The notes below the pieces were generated by a model. That model saw nothing but the letters and a program-made list of their open reading frames with translations. It had not been told where the DNA came from and searched no databases. 64,000 bases of DNA from Leptospira broomii serovar Hurstbridge str. 5399 (lineage in GTDB: Bacteria; Spirochaetota; Leptospiria; Leptospirales; Leptospiraceae): NCBI RefSeq assembly GCF_000243715.2, contig NZ_AHMO02000007.1, positions 124,001 to 188,000 of the forward strand. The letters run 5' to 3'. This document shows positions 26,931 through 36,500 of this stretch, in pieces. Within the stretch, counting starts at the first letter, position 1. Each line of letters begins with the position of its first letter. The position numbers were made by a program, and so were the translations under genes.

Positions 26931-29107
26931 AGCGACCTACATTCGAGTCTGATCTTAAACATTCTAGTTCAAAGGAAACGTATGCCGATTGGTCCAAGGA
27001 AGCCTTAGATGAATTAGGACTTTCTAATTTAGAATCTAGAATCTGGCATACCCCGGAGAAAATTCCGGTTAAACCCGTTTATACTTCTGACGATGCTAAA
27101 TCGCTCGAGCATCTGGAGTATGCGGCGGGAATTCCACCTTATCTTAGAGGACCATATTCGACCATGTACGTCCAGCAACCTTGGACCATCCGACAATATG
27201 CAGGATTCTCGACGGCAGAAGAGTCAAATGCCTTCTATCGAAGGAACCTGGCAGCAGGACAGAAAGGTCTCTCGGTCGCCTTCGATTTGGCGACCCACAG
27301 AGGATATGACTCGGACCACGAACGCGTTGTTGGAGACGTGGGAAAAGCGGGCGTGGCTATCGATTCCGTTTTGGATATGAAGGTTCTTTTCGATCAAATA
27401 CCGTTGGATCAAATGTCAGTATCCATGACGATGAACGGTGCGGTCATTCCGACTCTTGCCTTCTATATCGTAGCAGCCGAAGAACAAGGTGTGAAACCGG
27501 AGCTACTTTCCGGAACCATTCAAAACGATATTCTAAAAGAATTCATGGTACGGAATACTTATATTTATCCTCCAGAGCCGTCCATGAGAATTATCGCGGA
27601 TATATTTCAATACACTACGAAGTATATGCCTAAATTCAATTCGATCTCGATCTCCGGTTATCATATGCAGGAAGCGGGAGCGACTGCCGACTTGGAATTG
27701 GCTTATACGTTAGCGGACGGACTCGAGTATCTTAGGACTGGAATCAAGGCCGGAATGGATTTGGATAGCTTTGCACCTCGGCTTTCGTTTTTTTGGGCGA
27801 TCGGAATGAATCATTTTATGGAAATCGCGAAGATGCGAGCAGGGCGTTTGCTCTGGGCTAAAATCGTCAAAAGTTTCCAGCCTAAAAACAACAAGTCACT
27901 CGCATTAAGAACTCATTGCCAAACCTCCGGTTGGAGCTTAACCGAACAGGATCCGTTCAATAATGTGGCAAGAACTTGCATCGAAGCGTTGGCCGCCGCT
28001 TTAGGGCATACTCAATCCTTACACACGAATGCATTGGACGAAGCCATCGCTCTACCTACGGATTTCTCCGCAAGGATCGCAAGAAACACTCAGATATATC
28101 TGCAGGAAGAGACGAATATCCACAGAGTAGTGGATCCTTGGGGCGGGTCGTTCTATGTGGAATCTCTTACGAACGATTTAGCCCATCGCGCTTGGGAGCT
28201 GATTCAGGAAGTGGAAAAATTGGGTGGGATCGCAAAAGCCATCGAAACCGGTATTCCGAAAATGAGAATCGAAGAGGCCGCCGCTCGGAAACAAGCAAGA
28301 ATCGACTCGGGAAGGGACGTAATCGTTGGAATCAATCGATATCGGCCAAGCAAAGAGAATCCGCTTGAAATATTAGATATCGATAATACTGCAGTTCGCG
28401 AATCCCAAATTCGTAAATTAAACGAACTTAAAAAGAATCGGGATGCTAATGCGGTTCAATCTGCCTTGGATGCTATTACCAAATGTGCCGGAGGGGAACG
28501 GGGGAATTTGTTGGATCTGGCAGTTGACGCGGCCAGAAAAAGGGCAACTCTCGGAGAAATTTCCTTTGCAATGGAAAAAGTCTTCGGCCGTTACAAAGCA
28601 ATCACCCATTCCATAACCGGTGTCTATTCGGAGGAAATCATGGACGATCCGGATTTTAAGAAGGCCAAAGGGCTTTCGGAAAAATTCTCCAAATTGGAAG
28701 GACGTCAGCCCAGGATTATGGTCGCGAAGATGGGACAGGATGGACATGACCGGGGGGCAAAAGTAATCTCTACAAGTTTTGCCGATATGGGATTCGACGT
28801 GGATATAGGCCCTCTATTTCAAACTCCTGCCGAAGCAGCCAAGCAGGCTGTGGAAAACGACGTGCATGTTCTAGGTGTTTCCAGCCTTGCAGCAGGTCAT
28901 AAAACACTGGTGCCTCAGGTCATCCAAGAACTGAAGCGCTTAGGAAGAGACGATATTCTCGTAATCGCCGGCGGCGTGATCCCGCAACAAGATTACGAAT
29001 TTTTGTATAAGGCGGGAGTAAACGGTATCTTCGGACCTGGAACAAAAATCTCGAAGGCTGGAGTGGATATACTGGAACTTCTCATCAAAACCGCAGAAGG
29101 TGTTTAG
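26927..29107 (+). CDS. mutB: Methylmalonyl-CoA mutase large (alpha) subunit
   Basis: 726 residues (also called scpA). [38 protein letters not shown] and the [12 protein letters not shown] block are the substrate-binding landmarks. The C-terminal domain has [15 protein letters not shown], whose histidine replaces dimethylbenzimidazole as cobalt ligand, plus [16 protein letters not shown] and [15 protein letters not shown]. The enzyme therefore needs adenosylcobalamin. The chosen ATG overlaps the mutA stop; the longer open frame upstream just re-reads the mutA end. meaB follows after 5 bases. Confidence 0.96.
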   Translation: MKRPTFESDLKHSSSKETYADWSKEALDELGLSNLESRIWHTPEKIPVKPVYTSDDAKSLEHLEYAAGIPPYLRGPYSTMYVQQPWTIRQYAGFSTAEESNAFYRRNLAAGQKGLSVAFDLATHRGYDSDHERVVGDVGKAGVAIDSVLDMKVLFDQIPLDQMSVSMTMNGAVIPTLAFYIVAAEEQGVKPELLSGTIQNDILKEFMVRNTYIYPPEPSMRIIADIFQYTTKYMPKFNSISISGYHMQEAGATADLELAYTLADGLEYLRTGIKAGMDLDSFAPRLSFFWAIGMNHFMEIAKMRAGRLLWAKIVKSFQPKNNKSLALRTHCQTSGWSLTEQDPFNNVARTCIEALAAALGHTQSLHTNALDEAIALPTDFSARIARNTQIYLQEETNIHRVVDPWGGSFYVESLTNDLAHRAWELIQEVEKLGGIAKAIETGIPKMRIEEAAARKQARIDSGRDVIVGINRYRPSKENPLEILDIDNTAVRESQIRKLNELKKNRDANAVQSALDAITKCAGGERGNLLDLAVDAARKRATLGEISFAMEKVFGRYKAITHSITGVYSEEIMDDPDFKKAKGLSEKFSKLEGRQPRIMVAKMGQDGHDRGAKVISTSFADMGFDVDIGPLFQTPAEAAKQAVENDVHVLGVSSLAAGHKTLVPQVIQELKRLGRDDILVIAGGVIPQQDYEFLYKAGVNGIFGPGTKISKAGVDILELLIKTAEGV

Positions 29108-29112
29108 GATTC

Positions 29113-30147
29113 GTGCCTGAATCGGAGAAAAAAAAAGAAAGCCTTCTTAGAGGCGGCGGTCATCGAAAGCCCCTTCCGGAAATAGGTACGTTCGTAAAAG
29201 GAATCTTAGACGGAGATAGGGTTCTACTCAGCCGGGCAATCACTCTTGTAGAGAGCACTCTGCATTCCCACCAAGACTTGGCGGAACAAATCATCGAACG
29301 TTGCCTCCCCCATTCGGGAAAAAGCATCCGAATCGGAATTACTGGAATTCCAGGCGTCGGAAAAAGTACATTCATCGAATCCTTCGGGAATCTTCTTGTT
29401 CAGAAAGGGAGAAAGCTCGCAGTATTAACCGTTGATCCGACTTCACAACTTTCGAAGGGTTCCATCTTGGGAGATAAGACCAGAATGGAAACTCTCTCCA
29501 GAAAAGAAGAAGTGTTCATTCGCCCGACTCCTTCCGGAGATTCTCTTGGAGGTGTTGCCCGTAAAACGAGGGAAACAATTTTTCTGTGCGAGGCGGCAGG
29601 CTTCGACACTATCTTAATTGAAACGGTAGGAGTCGGCCAATCCGAAACAGCCGTTCATTCCATGACCGATGTATTTTTACTTTTACTCATTGCAGGTGCC
29701 GGAGACGAGTTGCAGGGAATCAAACGCGGCATTATGGAAATGGCGGATTTAATTGCGATTACCAAGGCCGACGGAGAAAACGCACTAAGAGCAGAACGCG
29801 CCAAATCTGAAACCGCATCGGCAATTCATTTTCTCCCGCCTCACGAATCGGGCGCCCCAACGAATGTATTAACATGTTCCGCGCTGACAGGACAGGGGAT
29901 TTCCGAACTATGGCTCGAAATTTTAAAATATATCGAAATTGTACGTTCGAACGGATATTTCGATATAAACAGAAAAGATCAAGCTAGGCATTGGTTATAT
30001 GAGTCGGTACAATCCCTTTTGATCGAAGACTTCCGGGAAAAATTAGAATCCGAATTTTTACTTGCGGAGCAGAAAGTCACTCGAGGTGAGGAAAGTTCCC
30101 TGAAAGCCGCTCGAAATTTACTGCAACTTTACCGAAAAGGTAAATAG
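29113..30147 (+). CDS. meaB: Methylmalonyl-CoA mutase-associated GTPase MeaB
   Basis: G3E-family GTPase of 344 residues that protects and reloads the B12 mutase. GITGIPGVGKSTFIES is the P-loop, AVLTVDPTSQLSKGSILGDKTRM the switch region, ETVGVGQSETAVHSMTD the Walker B/switch II region, and ITKADG the guanine-specificity motif. It starts with GTG five bases after mutB, so mutA-mutB-meaB form one unit. A methylmalonyl-CoA epimerase gene is not in the window. Confidence 0.95.
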   Translation: MPESEKKKESLLRGGGHRKPLPEIGTFVKGILDGDRVLLSRAITLVESTLHSHQDLAEQIIERCLPHSGKSIRIGITGIPGVGKSTFIESFGNLLVQKGRKLAVLTVDPTSQLSKGSILGDKTRMETLSRKEEVFIRPTPSGDSLGGVARKTRETIFLCEAAGFDTILIETVGVGQSETAVHSMTDVFLLLLIAGAGDELQGIKRGIMEMADLIAITKADGENALRAERAKSETASAIHFLPPHESGAPTNVLTCSALTGQGISELWLEILKYIEIVRSNGYFDINRKDQARHWLYESVQSLLIEDFREKLESEFLLAEQKVTRGEESSLKAARNLLQLYRKGK

Positions 30148-30360
30148 AATTATTACGGTCTTATAATATATTTTTAACGTTAATTTTTAGTTAGTAATTT
30201 TCCGATCAAATCGCCATTCAATCCCCAGTCGAACTCCAAAATAGAATAGAATTTTTTCCTTGGAAAATATATCTTTTCCGATCGTTTAGGCGGATAAGAA
30301 AAGTAGAAACCGAACGAACCATTTAGACCTGGGTCGGTTTCATCCGAAGGAAAAACATCA

Positions 30361-30759
30361 ATGCCTCTTTTGTTTGCAAGAATCCTAATTATAACTGCTT
30401 TTATCGGGATTCTTTCCGCCTGTGCTACTTCAAGTGCTGGGCTTTCAACAAGTACAGTACCGATGGCTGACAAAAAATATACGGTATTAGGTCCTGTAGA
30501 AGGCATGAAATATTGGATCACGTTCGACGTCGCTATTATCGGGATTCCATTAAAATCCCCGCCGATCGATACACTCTTGGAAGAACTTCAAAAAGAAAAA
30601 GAAGCGGATGCATTGATCAACCTGCGCTACTGGACTGATAAGTACATCTTTCTTTTCTTAACGCTGAATCGTTTGCATATTTCAGCAGAGGCAGTTCGAT
30701 TTGACGGAGTCATTTCCAACCCCGTTTTGCAACCGGAACCGAGACGGAAAGGACGATAA
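30361..30759 (+). CDS. Small lipoprotein, paralogue of the next gene product
   Basis: 132 residues. The signal peptide ends in a lipobox-like IGILSAC. The mature part contains YTVLGPVEGMKYWITFD and ADALINLRYWTDKYIFLF. These align with blocks in the following gene product (LG...G..., PL, L...RYW...F), so the two are distant tandem paralogues. No function recognised. It is the first gene of the TonB-receptor series, after 213 AT-rich bases that probably hold the promoter. Confidence 0.7.
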   Translation: MPLLFARILIITAFIGILSACATSSAGLSTSTVPMADKKYTVLGPVEGMKYWITFDVAIIGIPLKSPPIDTLLEELQKEKEADALINLRYWTDKYIFLFLTLNRLHISAEAVRFDGVISNPVLQPEPRRKGR

Positions 30760-30770
30760 TCTCTTTTTCC

Positions 30771-31247
30771 ATGCAGAAATTTTTCCTAAAAGCCGTTCTG
30801 GTTATTTCCATTATTTTTACCCAAGCCTGCTCGGGAACAATCACTCGTACCGAGGTAGGAGGACGAGTCAGGGATCCAAGACTCATCGATTCTGCAACTA
30901 TATTGCGTAGTACAGACTATGAAGAACTAGGAACGTCTACGGGAGAGAGTTCCGTCTTTTTTTTATTCGGTCTAATCCCGATGACAAATCCGTTGAATAT
31001 GGACTATGCGTTAAGCGAAGCAGTTCGTAAAATCCCGGGCGGGAAAACTTTGGTTAAAGTCAGATATTGGCATGAAACTCATTTATTTTTTCCGGTCGGT
31101 ACTGTCAGCATTTTGAAGGTAAAAGGTATGGTGGTAGGTGCTCCGCCCGCGGACATAGGATTCGAGACGGAGCCTGAAATCAAAAAAGATTCTAGCGGCG
31201 GAAAACGTTCTACTCACGGCGGGGCTTCCTCGGACGGAAAGAAATGA
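30771..31247 (+). CDS. Small lipoprotein (second of a paralogous pair)
   Basis: 158 residues with signal peptide and lipobox FTQACSG. The core YEELGTSTGESSVFFLFGLI, PMTNPLNMDYALSEAVRKIP and LVKVRYWHETHLFFP resembles a family of small spirochaetal lipoproteins in which a glycine-rich turn precedes PL-x-x-D-Y-A. The C-terminal 30 residues are hydrophilic and lysine/serine rich. It overlaps the next lipoprotein gene in ATGA. Function unknown; context suggests the outer membrane near the TonB receptor. Confidence 0.72.
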   Translation: MQKFFLKAVLVISIIFTQACSGTITRTEVGGRVRDPRLIDSATILRSTDYEELGTSTGESSVFFLFGLIPMTNPLNMDYALSEAVRKIPGGKTLVKVRYWHETHLFFPVGTVSILKVKGMVVGAPPADIGFETEPEIKKDSSGGKRSTHGGASSDGKK

Positions 31248-31594
31248 AGAAGATTATAATATGCTTCTTTTTAGTTTCCGTTTCCGCGTTCTATTCGGGG
31301 GCTTGTGTCCGGGAAGATCTAGTTTCGCAAGGAGATTCGAATAGTCAAATTTATGCCGCCGCCAAATATCTTGCGACAAAGTGCGGAGATCCGATTCCCA
31401 CTCCATATCCGGTTGCAATCGGAGATGTGCAAAGACGAAATTTGGATCTTTGTAGTATTGCTATCACTAAATCCGACTGCCCATTCATAAGTTACCCCAT
31501 CGCATGCCTATTGATCTATTTGGACAAACCTACGGGGGATATTCCTTGGTACGAAAATTTTAAAGATGCGTACGTTACTCCAAAGGTGCCATAA
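31244..31594 (+). CDS. Small cysteine-containing lipoprotein
   Basis: 116 residues. MKKIIICFFLVSVSAFYSGAC is a signal peptide with a lipobox ending at Cys21. Four more cysteines follow in the mature protein (TKC, DLC, SDC, IAC), enough for two disulfides. I do not recognise a family. The start overlaps the previous stop and the TonB-dependent receptor begins 3 bases after its stop, so these genes are translated as a block. It may be a surface lipoprotein capping or helping the receptor. Confidence 0.7.
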   Translation: MKKIIICFFLVSVSAFYSGACVREDLVSQGDSNSQIYAAAKYLATKCGDPIPTPYPVAIGDVQRRNLDLCSIAITKSDCPFISYPIACLLIYLDKPTGDIPWYENFKDAYVTPKVP

Positions 31595-31597
31595 GTT

Positions 31598-34129
31598 ATG
31601 AAACGTATCGCCTTTAAATTCTTAATCCTATTGGCATTTGCGCCGATCGAACTTTTAGCCGAAGTCACGTTCAAAGCCAGACTATTTTCTCGCCAAAAAA
31701 ACCAAGGCGAAGCTAAAGCGAACGTTCTTTTGTTCGAGACCAAGAAATTCTATAAGACCGATTCAGAAGGTTATTTCGAGGCAATCGTACCGACACCCGG
31801 AGCCTATACATTCCGAATCATTAAAGTGGACGGGATGCAGGAAATTAAAGGGAACGTGGACGCGTCCGGCCAACTCGTAACGCTTTTTATCGACGCCCCG
31901 ACCTCATCCGGCGGTATCGGGATCGGCGGAAGCAGTGTCTCTAAAGGCTCCATTAACGTTACTGCGGAAAGGGAAAAACCGATACTATCCCGGACCACGA
32001 TTAAATACGACGAGATTAAACGAATGCCTGGAACGTTCGGGGAGCCACTTCGTTCCCTGGAGACGATTCCTGGTGTCGTACCTGCCGCAGCTTTCGGAGG
32101 TGGAGCGAACAATTACGTGATCCGAGGTGCGGATCCGAATACTAACTTATATTTAGTCGACGATCTTCCAATTTTGTATCCCTTCCACTTCGACGGGTTG
32201 AGCGCCGTCGTAAATGCTAACCTAATAAAATCCATCGATGTCTATACCGGTGTTTTCCCCGCTAATTATAATAACGCATTGGGCGGGGTCATCCATATAG
32301 ATACCGTAGATAAGGTGGATACCTCCCAACGAAATGTGATCATTTCCGCTTGGGCCACAAGCGTAAATTATATGGCGCCTACCTTCGGTGGAAAAGGTTA
32401 TATCATGGCAGCAGCCCGAGTCGGATATCTGGATAAGACTTTTAGCGAGATAGGAAGCAGGTTGGGAGCAAGCTTACCCGATGGTCTTCGCCTTCCTAGA
32501 TTCGTAGATTCGCAAGTTAAGTTCGTTCATAACTTTACCAATGAACATCAAATTTCTTTCCACTCATTCACGTCGAAAGACGACTTTGCTCTGGACGCTC
32601 CGGCAAAATCAAAGAACGATCCGACTAAGGACCCGTTTGCATCCATAGCAGGTGGAAGTGTTTCCGCCGGGCAGGGATTTAGAACTCAAGCGCTCCGATA
32701 TACTTGGAAACCCACGGAAACTTTTTCAAATCGGTTGACTCTGATCAGTTATGATCCCTTCACCGATTTCAATGTTTCCCTAGGATCCATTAAGGGAAAG
32801 AATACCGCTATCGGCGCCTACAATGGGATGCGTCAGGACGCTTTCTGGGATCCGAATCGGCATGTAAGCGTAGAATTCGGATCCGAGTTCAGACTCTTGA
32901 ACTATTCATCTCAGGGTTCTTCTATCGTTCAGACAGACCCTACTAACCGAAGTCCCAATCCCTATGACACTCAAAATCCCGCGTACCGAACTATCCCGAC
33001 CAATATTCGTGCACAAGGGACCTACTATAATTCTTACTTAACTACAAAGCTTCGTTACGGTGGATTTCAATTCGAGCCCGGGGTTCGCTACGATTATATT
33101 CCTTACGTTCATCATACCGCATTAGGACCCAGAGGACAGGCATCTTATAAATTCGAAAAAGGAACTACGATTTTTGCCGGTGGTGGAAATTTTTATAACT
33201 TCCCGTTAGATACTAGATTCAATAAGGATAGTGGAAATCCGCATTTGGACTTTCAAAAAGTGTTTAAATACGGGGGTGGTATAGATCAACAACTAGCCGG
33301 CGATTATCAGATCAAAGGGGAAGTATTTAAACAGGAATTTTCAAGACTAATCGTTGCTGATCCGTATATCACTGACCCTATTGGAACCAATCCAGATCCT
33401 TATGGAAAAATCACTCAGCCCTTTCTCGTAAATAAAAACTTAAATTATTCGAATAGTGGAACAGGCTGGTCTCACGGATTCGAGCTCGTACTCAGAAAAA
33501 ATTCGCGCCCTGGAACGCGTAACTGGTTCGGATGGATTACATATACTTGGTCCCAAACTTTTCGAAATAATAACGTATTTATACAAAATCCCGGCGATCC
33601 CCCTTTAACGTCCGATCAGAGGTATTTGGCCCAATTTTATCATAATGCCAAGCAGACCCTATTCGATTACGACCGAACAAACGTTATCAACATGGTTTTT
33701 GGATGGCGCTGGAGCCAGGAATGGCAATTCGGAGCACGCTGGTCCTACTTGACGAACACACCCTATACTCCTATCGTAGGCGATGACGGGGGTAGGTTTA
33801 GCAACCCCGCGAACGGGCAAACCATTTGGACTGCCGAATACGCGAATAATCCCTTCCTCGCGGAGTACATAAATTCGCGAAGATTGAAACCGTACCATCG
33901 TTTGGACCTAAGGTTTGACCGATTCTTTAATTATGAATGGGGTTTTGTGAATACGTTTTTTGAAATCATCAACGTTTATCTGCGGGAAAACGTGAACGGT
34001 CAAAATTTTGACAATACAAGGCCGTTCTCCGGCACCAACCCGAAGCCTTCCCCCACCTTCGGAACAATCACTCTCGCTGGAGGTGTTGTTATCCCGTTCT
34101 TCAACATTGGAATTGAGGTGAAATTCTAA
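31598..34129 (+). CDS. TonB-dependent outer membrane receptor
   Basis: 843 residues. Signal peptide (to about residue 21), then a carboxypeptidase-regulatory-like Ig domain (FKARLFSRQKNQGEAKANV, YKTDSEGYFEAIVPTPGAY), a TonB-box candidate SINVTAERE, and the plug: MPGTFGEPLRSLETIPGVVP, NYVIRGADPNTNLYLVDDLP and DVYTGVFPANYNNALGGVIH. The remainder is a 22-strand-type barrel ending in phenylalanine (FNIGIEVKF), the usual assembly signal. Substrate unknown; no siderophore or haem genes are adjacent. Four lipoprotein genes and exbB-exbD-tonB flank it on the same strand. The stop overlaps the next ATG by one base. Confidence 0.93.
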   Translation: MKRIAFKFLILLAFAPIELLAEVTFKARLFSRQKNQGEAKANVLLFETKKFYKTDSEGYFEAIVPTPGAYTFRIIKVDGMQEIKGNVDASGQLVTLFIDAPTSSGGIGIGGSSVSKGSINVTAEREKPILSRTTIKYDEIKRMPGTFGEPLRSLETIPGVVPAAAFGGGANNYVIRGADPNTNLYLVDDLPILYPFHFDGLSAVVNANLIKSIDVYTGVFPANYNNALGGVIHIDTVDKVDTSQRNVIISAWATSVNYMAPTFGGKGYIMAAARVGYLDKTFSEIGSRLGASLPDGLRLPRFVDSQVKFVHNFTNEHQISFHSFTSKDDFALDAPAKSKNDPTKDPFASIAGGSVSAGQGFRTQALRYTWKPTETFSNRLTLISYDPFTDFNVSLGSIKGKNTAIGAYNGMRQDAFWDPNRHVSVEFGSEFRLLNYSSQGSSIVQTDPTNRSPNPYDTQNPAYRTIPTNIRAQGTYYNSYLTTKLRYGGFQFEPGVRYDYIPYVHHTALGPRGQASYKFEKGTTIFAGGGNFYNFPLDTRFNKDSGNPHLDFQKVFKYGGGIDQQLAGDYQIKGEVFKQEFSRLIVADPYITDPIGTNPDPYGKITQPFLVNKNLNYSNSGTGWSHGFELVLRKNSRPGTRNWFGWITYTWSQTFRNNNVFIQNPGDPPLTSDQRYLAQFYHNAKQTLFDYDRTNVINMVFGWRWSQEWQFGARWSYLTNTPYTPIVGDDGGRFSNPANGQTIWTAEYANNPFLAEYINSRRLKPYHRLDLRFDRFFNYEWGFVNTFFEIINVYLRENVNGQNFDNTRPFSGTNPKPSPTFGTITLAGGVVIPFFNIGIEVKF

Positions 34130-34629
34130 TGCTTACGGTTACAAAGAAGAATTCTTTTTTTATTAGATCCTTCCTTATTATTTTCGGTTCCGTCTTTCTT
34201 GTCGCCTGCGTAAATCAAGGAGCACAATCTCAGAATAAGGGCGCAGACCCGGGCTTGATCTTGCAATCACTTCTTCAGAATTCACCCGATCCTTTGAAGG
34301 CCTGCGTAAACGCAAATGAGGAAGAGGAAACGTGCTTGAAACTCACGGAGGATCTATCAGGCATCGACGAATCCTCGTTAGCAAAAATCATTTCCGGAAA
34401 TCAATCGGCGACGTATTCTCAATATTGTACTTCATTACTTTCTTCCGAATCATTTTCAAAACTAAATATAAAAGCGCAGGAATGCGTCATGACTTGCAAC
34501 GAAGCCTATTGGTCTGCACTCAGGTCGGCAAGCAGATGCGAAGGGCAAAGTTCCGATTTGATCTCTGCCGAAGGTGCCGATACTCTGTCTTGTATTCGTA
34601 ATTGTTCGAGTATATCTTCCGGTCTCTGA
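34129..34629 (+). CDS. Cysteine-rich lipoprotein downstream of the TonB receptor
   Basis: 166 residues. Signal peptide ends in VFLVACVNQ (lipid cysteine). The mature part has eight further cysteines (ACVN, ETCL, QYCT, ECVMTC, RCEG, SCIRNC), an even number suited to four disulfides, so the fold is probably a compact helical domain. Family not recognised. The TAATG overlap with the receptor gene implies coupled translation; such proteins sometimes act as surface partners of TonB receptors, which is inference here. Confidence 0.72.
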   Translation: MLTVTKKNSFFIRSFLIIFGSVFLVACVNQGAQSQNKGADPGLILQSLLQNSPDPLKACVNANEEEETCLKLTEDLSGIDESSLAKIISGNQSATYSQYCTSLLSSESFSKLNIKAQECVMTCNEAYWSALRSASRCEGQSSDLISAEGADTLSCIRNCSSISSGL

Positions 34630-34703
34630 TAAAAGAGGGAACAAAAACGGAATGACGGTTATCCTATCTCACGAAAAAACAGGAATTAGGAAGGATAGGT
34701 AGA

Positions 34704-35318
34704 ATGAACTTTGAGATACTTGTAGAAGTCGGAGAATCGGCGATCTTTATCATCATGATTATTGCAAGCATCATCGCCGTTGCTGTCGCTGTGGAACGCG
34801 GCATAGTCTTCTTCAAAAATACGAAAGATTCTAAGAACCTTTTGCCCGAAATCGTTCAGACGATTCGAAACGGAGATATCTCCAAAGCCGCAAAGTTCAC
34901 CGAAGTCCATCCTGAAAACGTTTATGCCCGATTTGCAAGTTTCTCAGCCGAACACTCCAAAAGTGGAAAAGAAAGCTTAGAAGAGCTAATGGAAGGAAAA
35001 GCGATCGGTGAACGCGTCGAATTTGAAACTCGACTTTCGATTTTAAATACCTTAGGGAATAACGCGCCGTTTATCGGTCTTCTAGGAACGGTCTTCGGGG
35101 TCATCAATGCATTTTATAGATTAGGAACGTTAGGAAATACAGGGGCGGAAGTAGTCATGCGAAGCATCTCAACCGCCTTACTTGCGACGGCAGCCGGACT
35201 CGCAGTCGCAATTCCCGTTGTTATGGCAAATAACTATTTTACTCGAAAGCTAAAAATTATCCAATCCAACTTAGACATTCTTTCAAAGGAGTTTCTAGCA
35301 AACCTTTCCCGGAAATAA
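34704..35318 (+). CDS. exbB: ExbB/TolQ-family proton channel protein
   Basis: 204 residues, three helices. The first helix (AIFIIMIIASIIAVAVAVER) is preceded by a short periplasmic end. The pair of late helices carries LNTLGNNAPFIGLLGTVFGV and STALLATAAGLAVAIPVVMA, the family core with its conserved threonines and prolines. Full length for the family, unlike the shorter ExbB at 12,478-12,963. A GGAAGGATAGGT stretch precedes the ATG. With ExbD it powers the TonB protein encoded just downstream. Confidence 0.93.
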   Translation: MNFEILVEVGESAIFIIMIIASIIAVAVAVERGIVFFKNTKDSKNLLPEIVQTIRNGDISKAAKFTEVHPENVYARFASFSAEHSKSGKESLEELMEGKAIGERVEFETRLSILNTLGNNAPFIGLLGTVFGVINAFYRLGTLGNTGAEVVMRSISTALLATAAGLAVAIPVVMANNYFTRKLKIIQSNLDILSKEFLANLSRK

Positions 35319-35349
35319 ATACCGGAGCATATAAATAGGAGGAAAGGAT

Positions 35350-35754
35350 ATGGCGGGACAAACCTCTTCCGGAGACGGAGAAGAAATCGGTAGCATTAAC
35401 ATTACGCCCATGGTCGACGTAATTCTCGTTCTGTTGGTCATTTTTATGGTCACTGCGAACTTTCTAAAAAAGGAATCCATCAACATCAATCTCCCGAAAG
35501 TTCAAGCGGCCGACCCTAACGTGGCTCAATCCGTTCAGGTAGCGCTTACCAAAGACGGGAAAATCGTTTTGGAAGGATCGGAAACAACGCCCGAAAAATT
35601 AGGAGCTCAGTTGGCCCGGGACTCGAAAGTCAGGCCCAACATGAGATTGACTCTTTCTGCGGATTCTTCTCTTCCTTACGGGAAAATTGCGGAAACGATG
35701 GGAGTTATTCGACAAGCCGGAGTGACAAAGATCGCTCTTTCAGTTAAGAGATAA
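35350..35754 (+). CDS. exbD: ExbD/TolR-family protein
   Basis: 134 residues: cytoplasmic N-terminus, one helix containing the essential aspartate (INITPMVDVILVLLVIFMV) and a periplasmic domain ending MGVIRQAGVTKIALSVKR. LPYGKIAETMGVIRQAG is the usual C-terminal ExbD block. An AGGAGGAAAGG run upstream gives a strong ribosome binding site. It lies 31 bases after exbB and 13 before tonB. Confidence 0.95.
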   Translation: MAGQTSSGDGEEIGSINITPMVDVILVLLVIFMVTANFLKKESININLPKVQAADPNVAQSVQVALTKDGKIVLEGSETTPEKLGAQLARDSKVRPNMRLTLSADSSLPYGKIAETMGVIRQAGVTKIALSVKR

Positions 35755-35767
35755 GTCTCGAAAATCG

Positions 35768-36424
35768 ATGAATGCAAGGTTACTGACAGTCCGGGATTCG
35801 ATCTTGAGCTGGTACGAAGGTACGAACCTTTGGGATCGCTGTCTGTACGGCTCGATTTTGGTGCATTTTCTATGTTTCGGAACCTACTATATCGTTACAC
35901 ATTTAAAACCGGGTGAAATCGATTCCGATAGATTAGAATTTCAAGATATCGAAGTCGACATACAGGAAATTCCTCCCGAACTGATCGGCGGCGAAAATTC
36001 TCCCGCTCCTGTGGAAAAAGAAGAATGGGTAGAGGGATCCGATAAAGATGGAAAAGATCCGGAAGATAACGATATCGATCCCAACAAATTAAGCGGGGAT
36101 GGAACGGACAAAGACGGCTTTTTATATGCTTACATGGGCGATAAACCACCCACGCCGATTATCGACTTTGATTTACGGGATTATTTTCCGGAAAAAGCCA
36201 AGCTACAAGGAATTTCCTACGCCGATACGATTTTGGAAGTTAGAGTGGACGAACATGGTAATCTAATCGATGCCAAAGTTTTAAAAGCAGGGATCAAAGG
36301 ATACGGATTCGAAGATGCAGCCATTCGCGTCGTTCGAGCCGCTCGTTGGAGTCCGGGTTATGTCAAGGGGCGTCCGATTAAAATGAACCACCGTATTCCG
36401 GTAAATTTCAAATTAGATGATTGA
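35768..36424 (+). CDS. tonB: TonB-family energy transducer with acidic linker
   Basis: 218 residues. One membrane helix (about residues 27-45) is followed by a periplasmic linker rich in Asp and Glu (DKDGKDPEDNDIDPNKLSGD) in place of the usual Pro/Lys-rich rod, then a TonB C-terminal domain: ADTILEVRVDEHGNLIDAKV, FEDAAIRVVRAARWSPGY and PIKMNHRIPVNFKL. The domain contacts the TonB box of receptors. Its position directly after exbB-exbD and the receptor argues for a dedicated system. Confidence 0.9.
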   Translation: MNARLLTVRDSILSWYEGTNLWDRCLYGSILVHFLCFGTYYIVTHLKPGEIDSDRLEFQDIEVDIQEIPPELIGGENSPAPVEKEEWVEGSDKDGKDPEDNDIDPNKLSGDGTDKDGFLYAYMGDKPPTPIIDFDLRDYFPEKAKLQGISYADTILEVRVDEHGNLIDAKVLKAGIKGYGFEDAAIRVVRAARWSPGYVKGRPIKMNHRIPVNFKLDD

Positions 36425-36500
36425 GTGAATCCTCTTACCCTCGCGAGAACGCGTTTCCTGAAAAAGAAGATATCTTTGACAACGAGACCGTTTCACTTTT

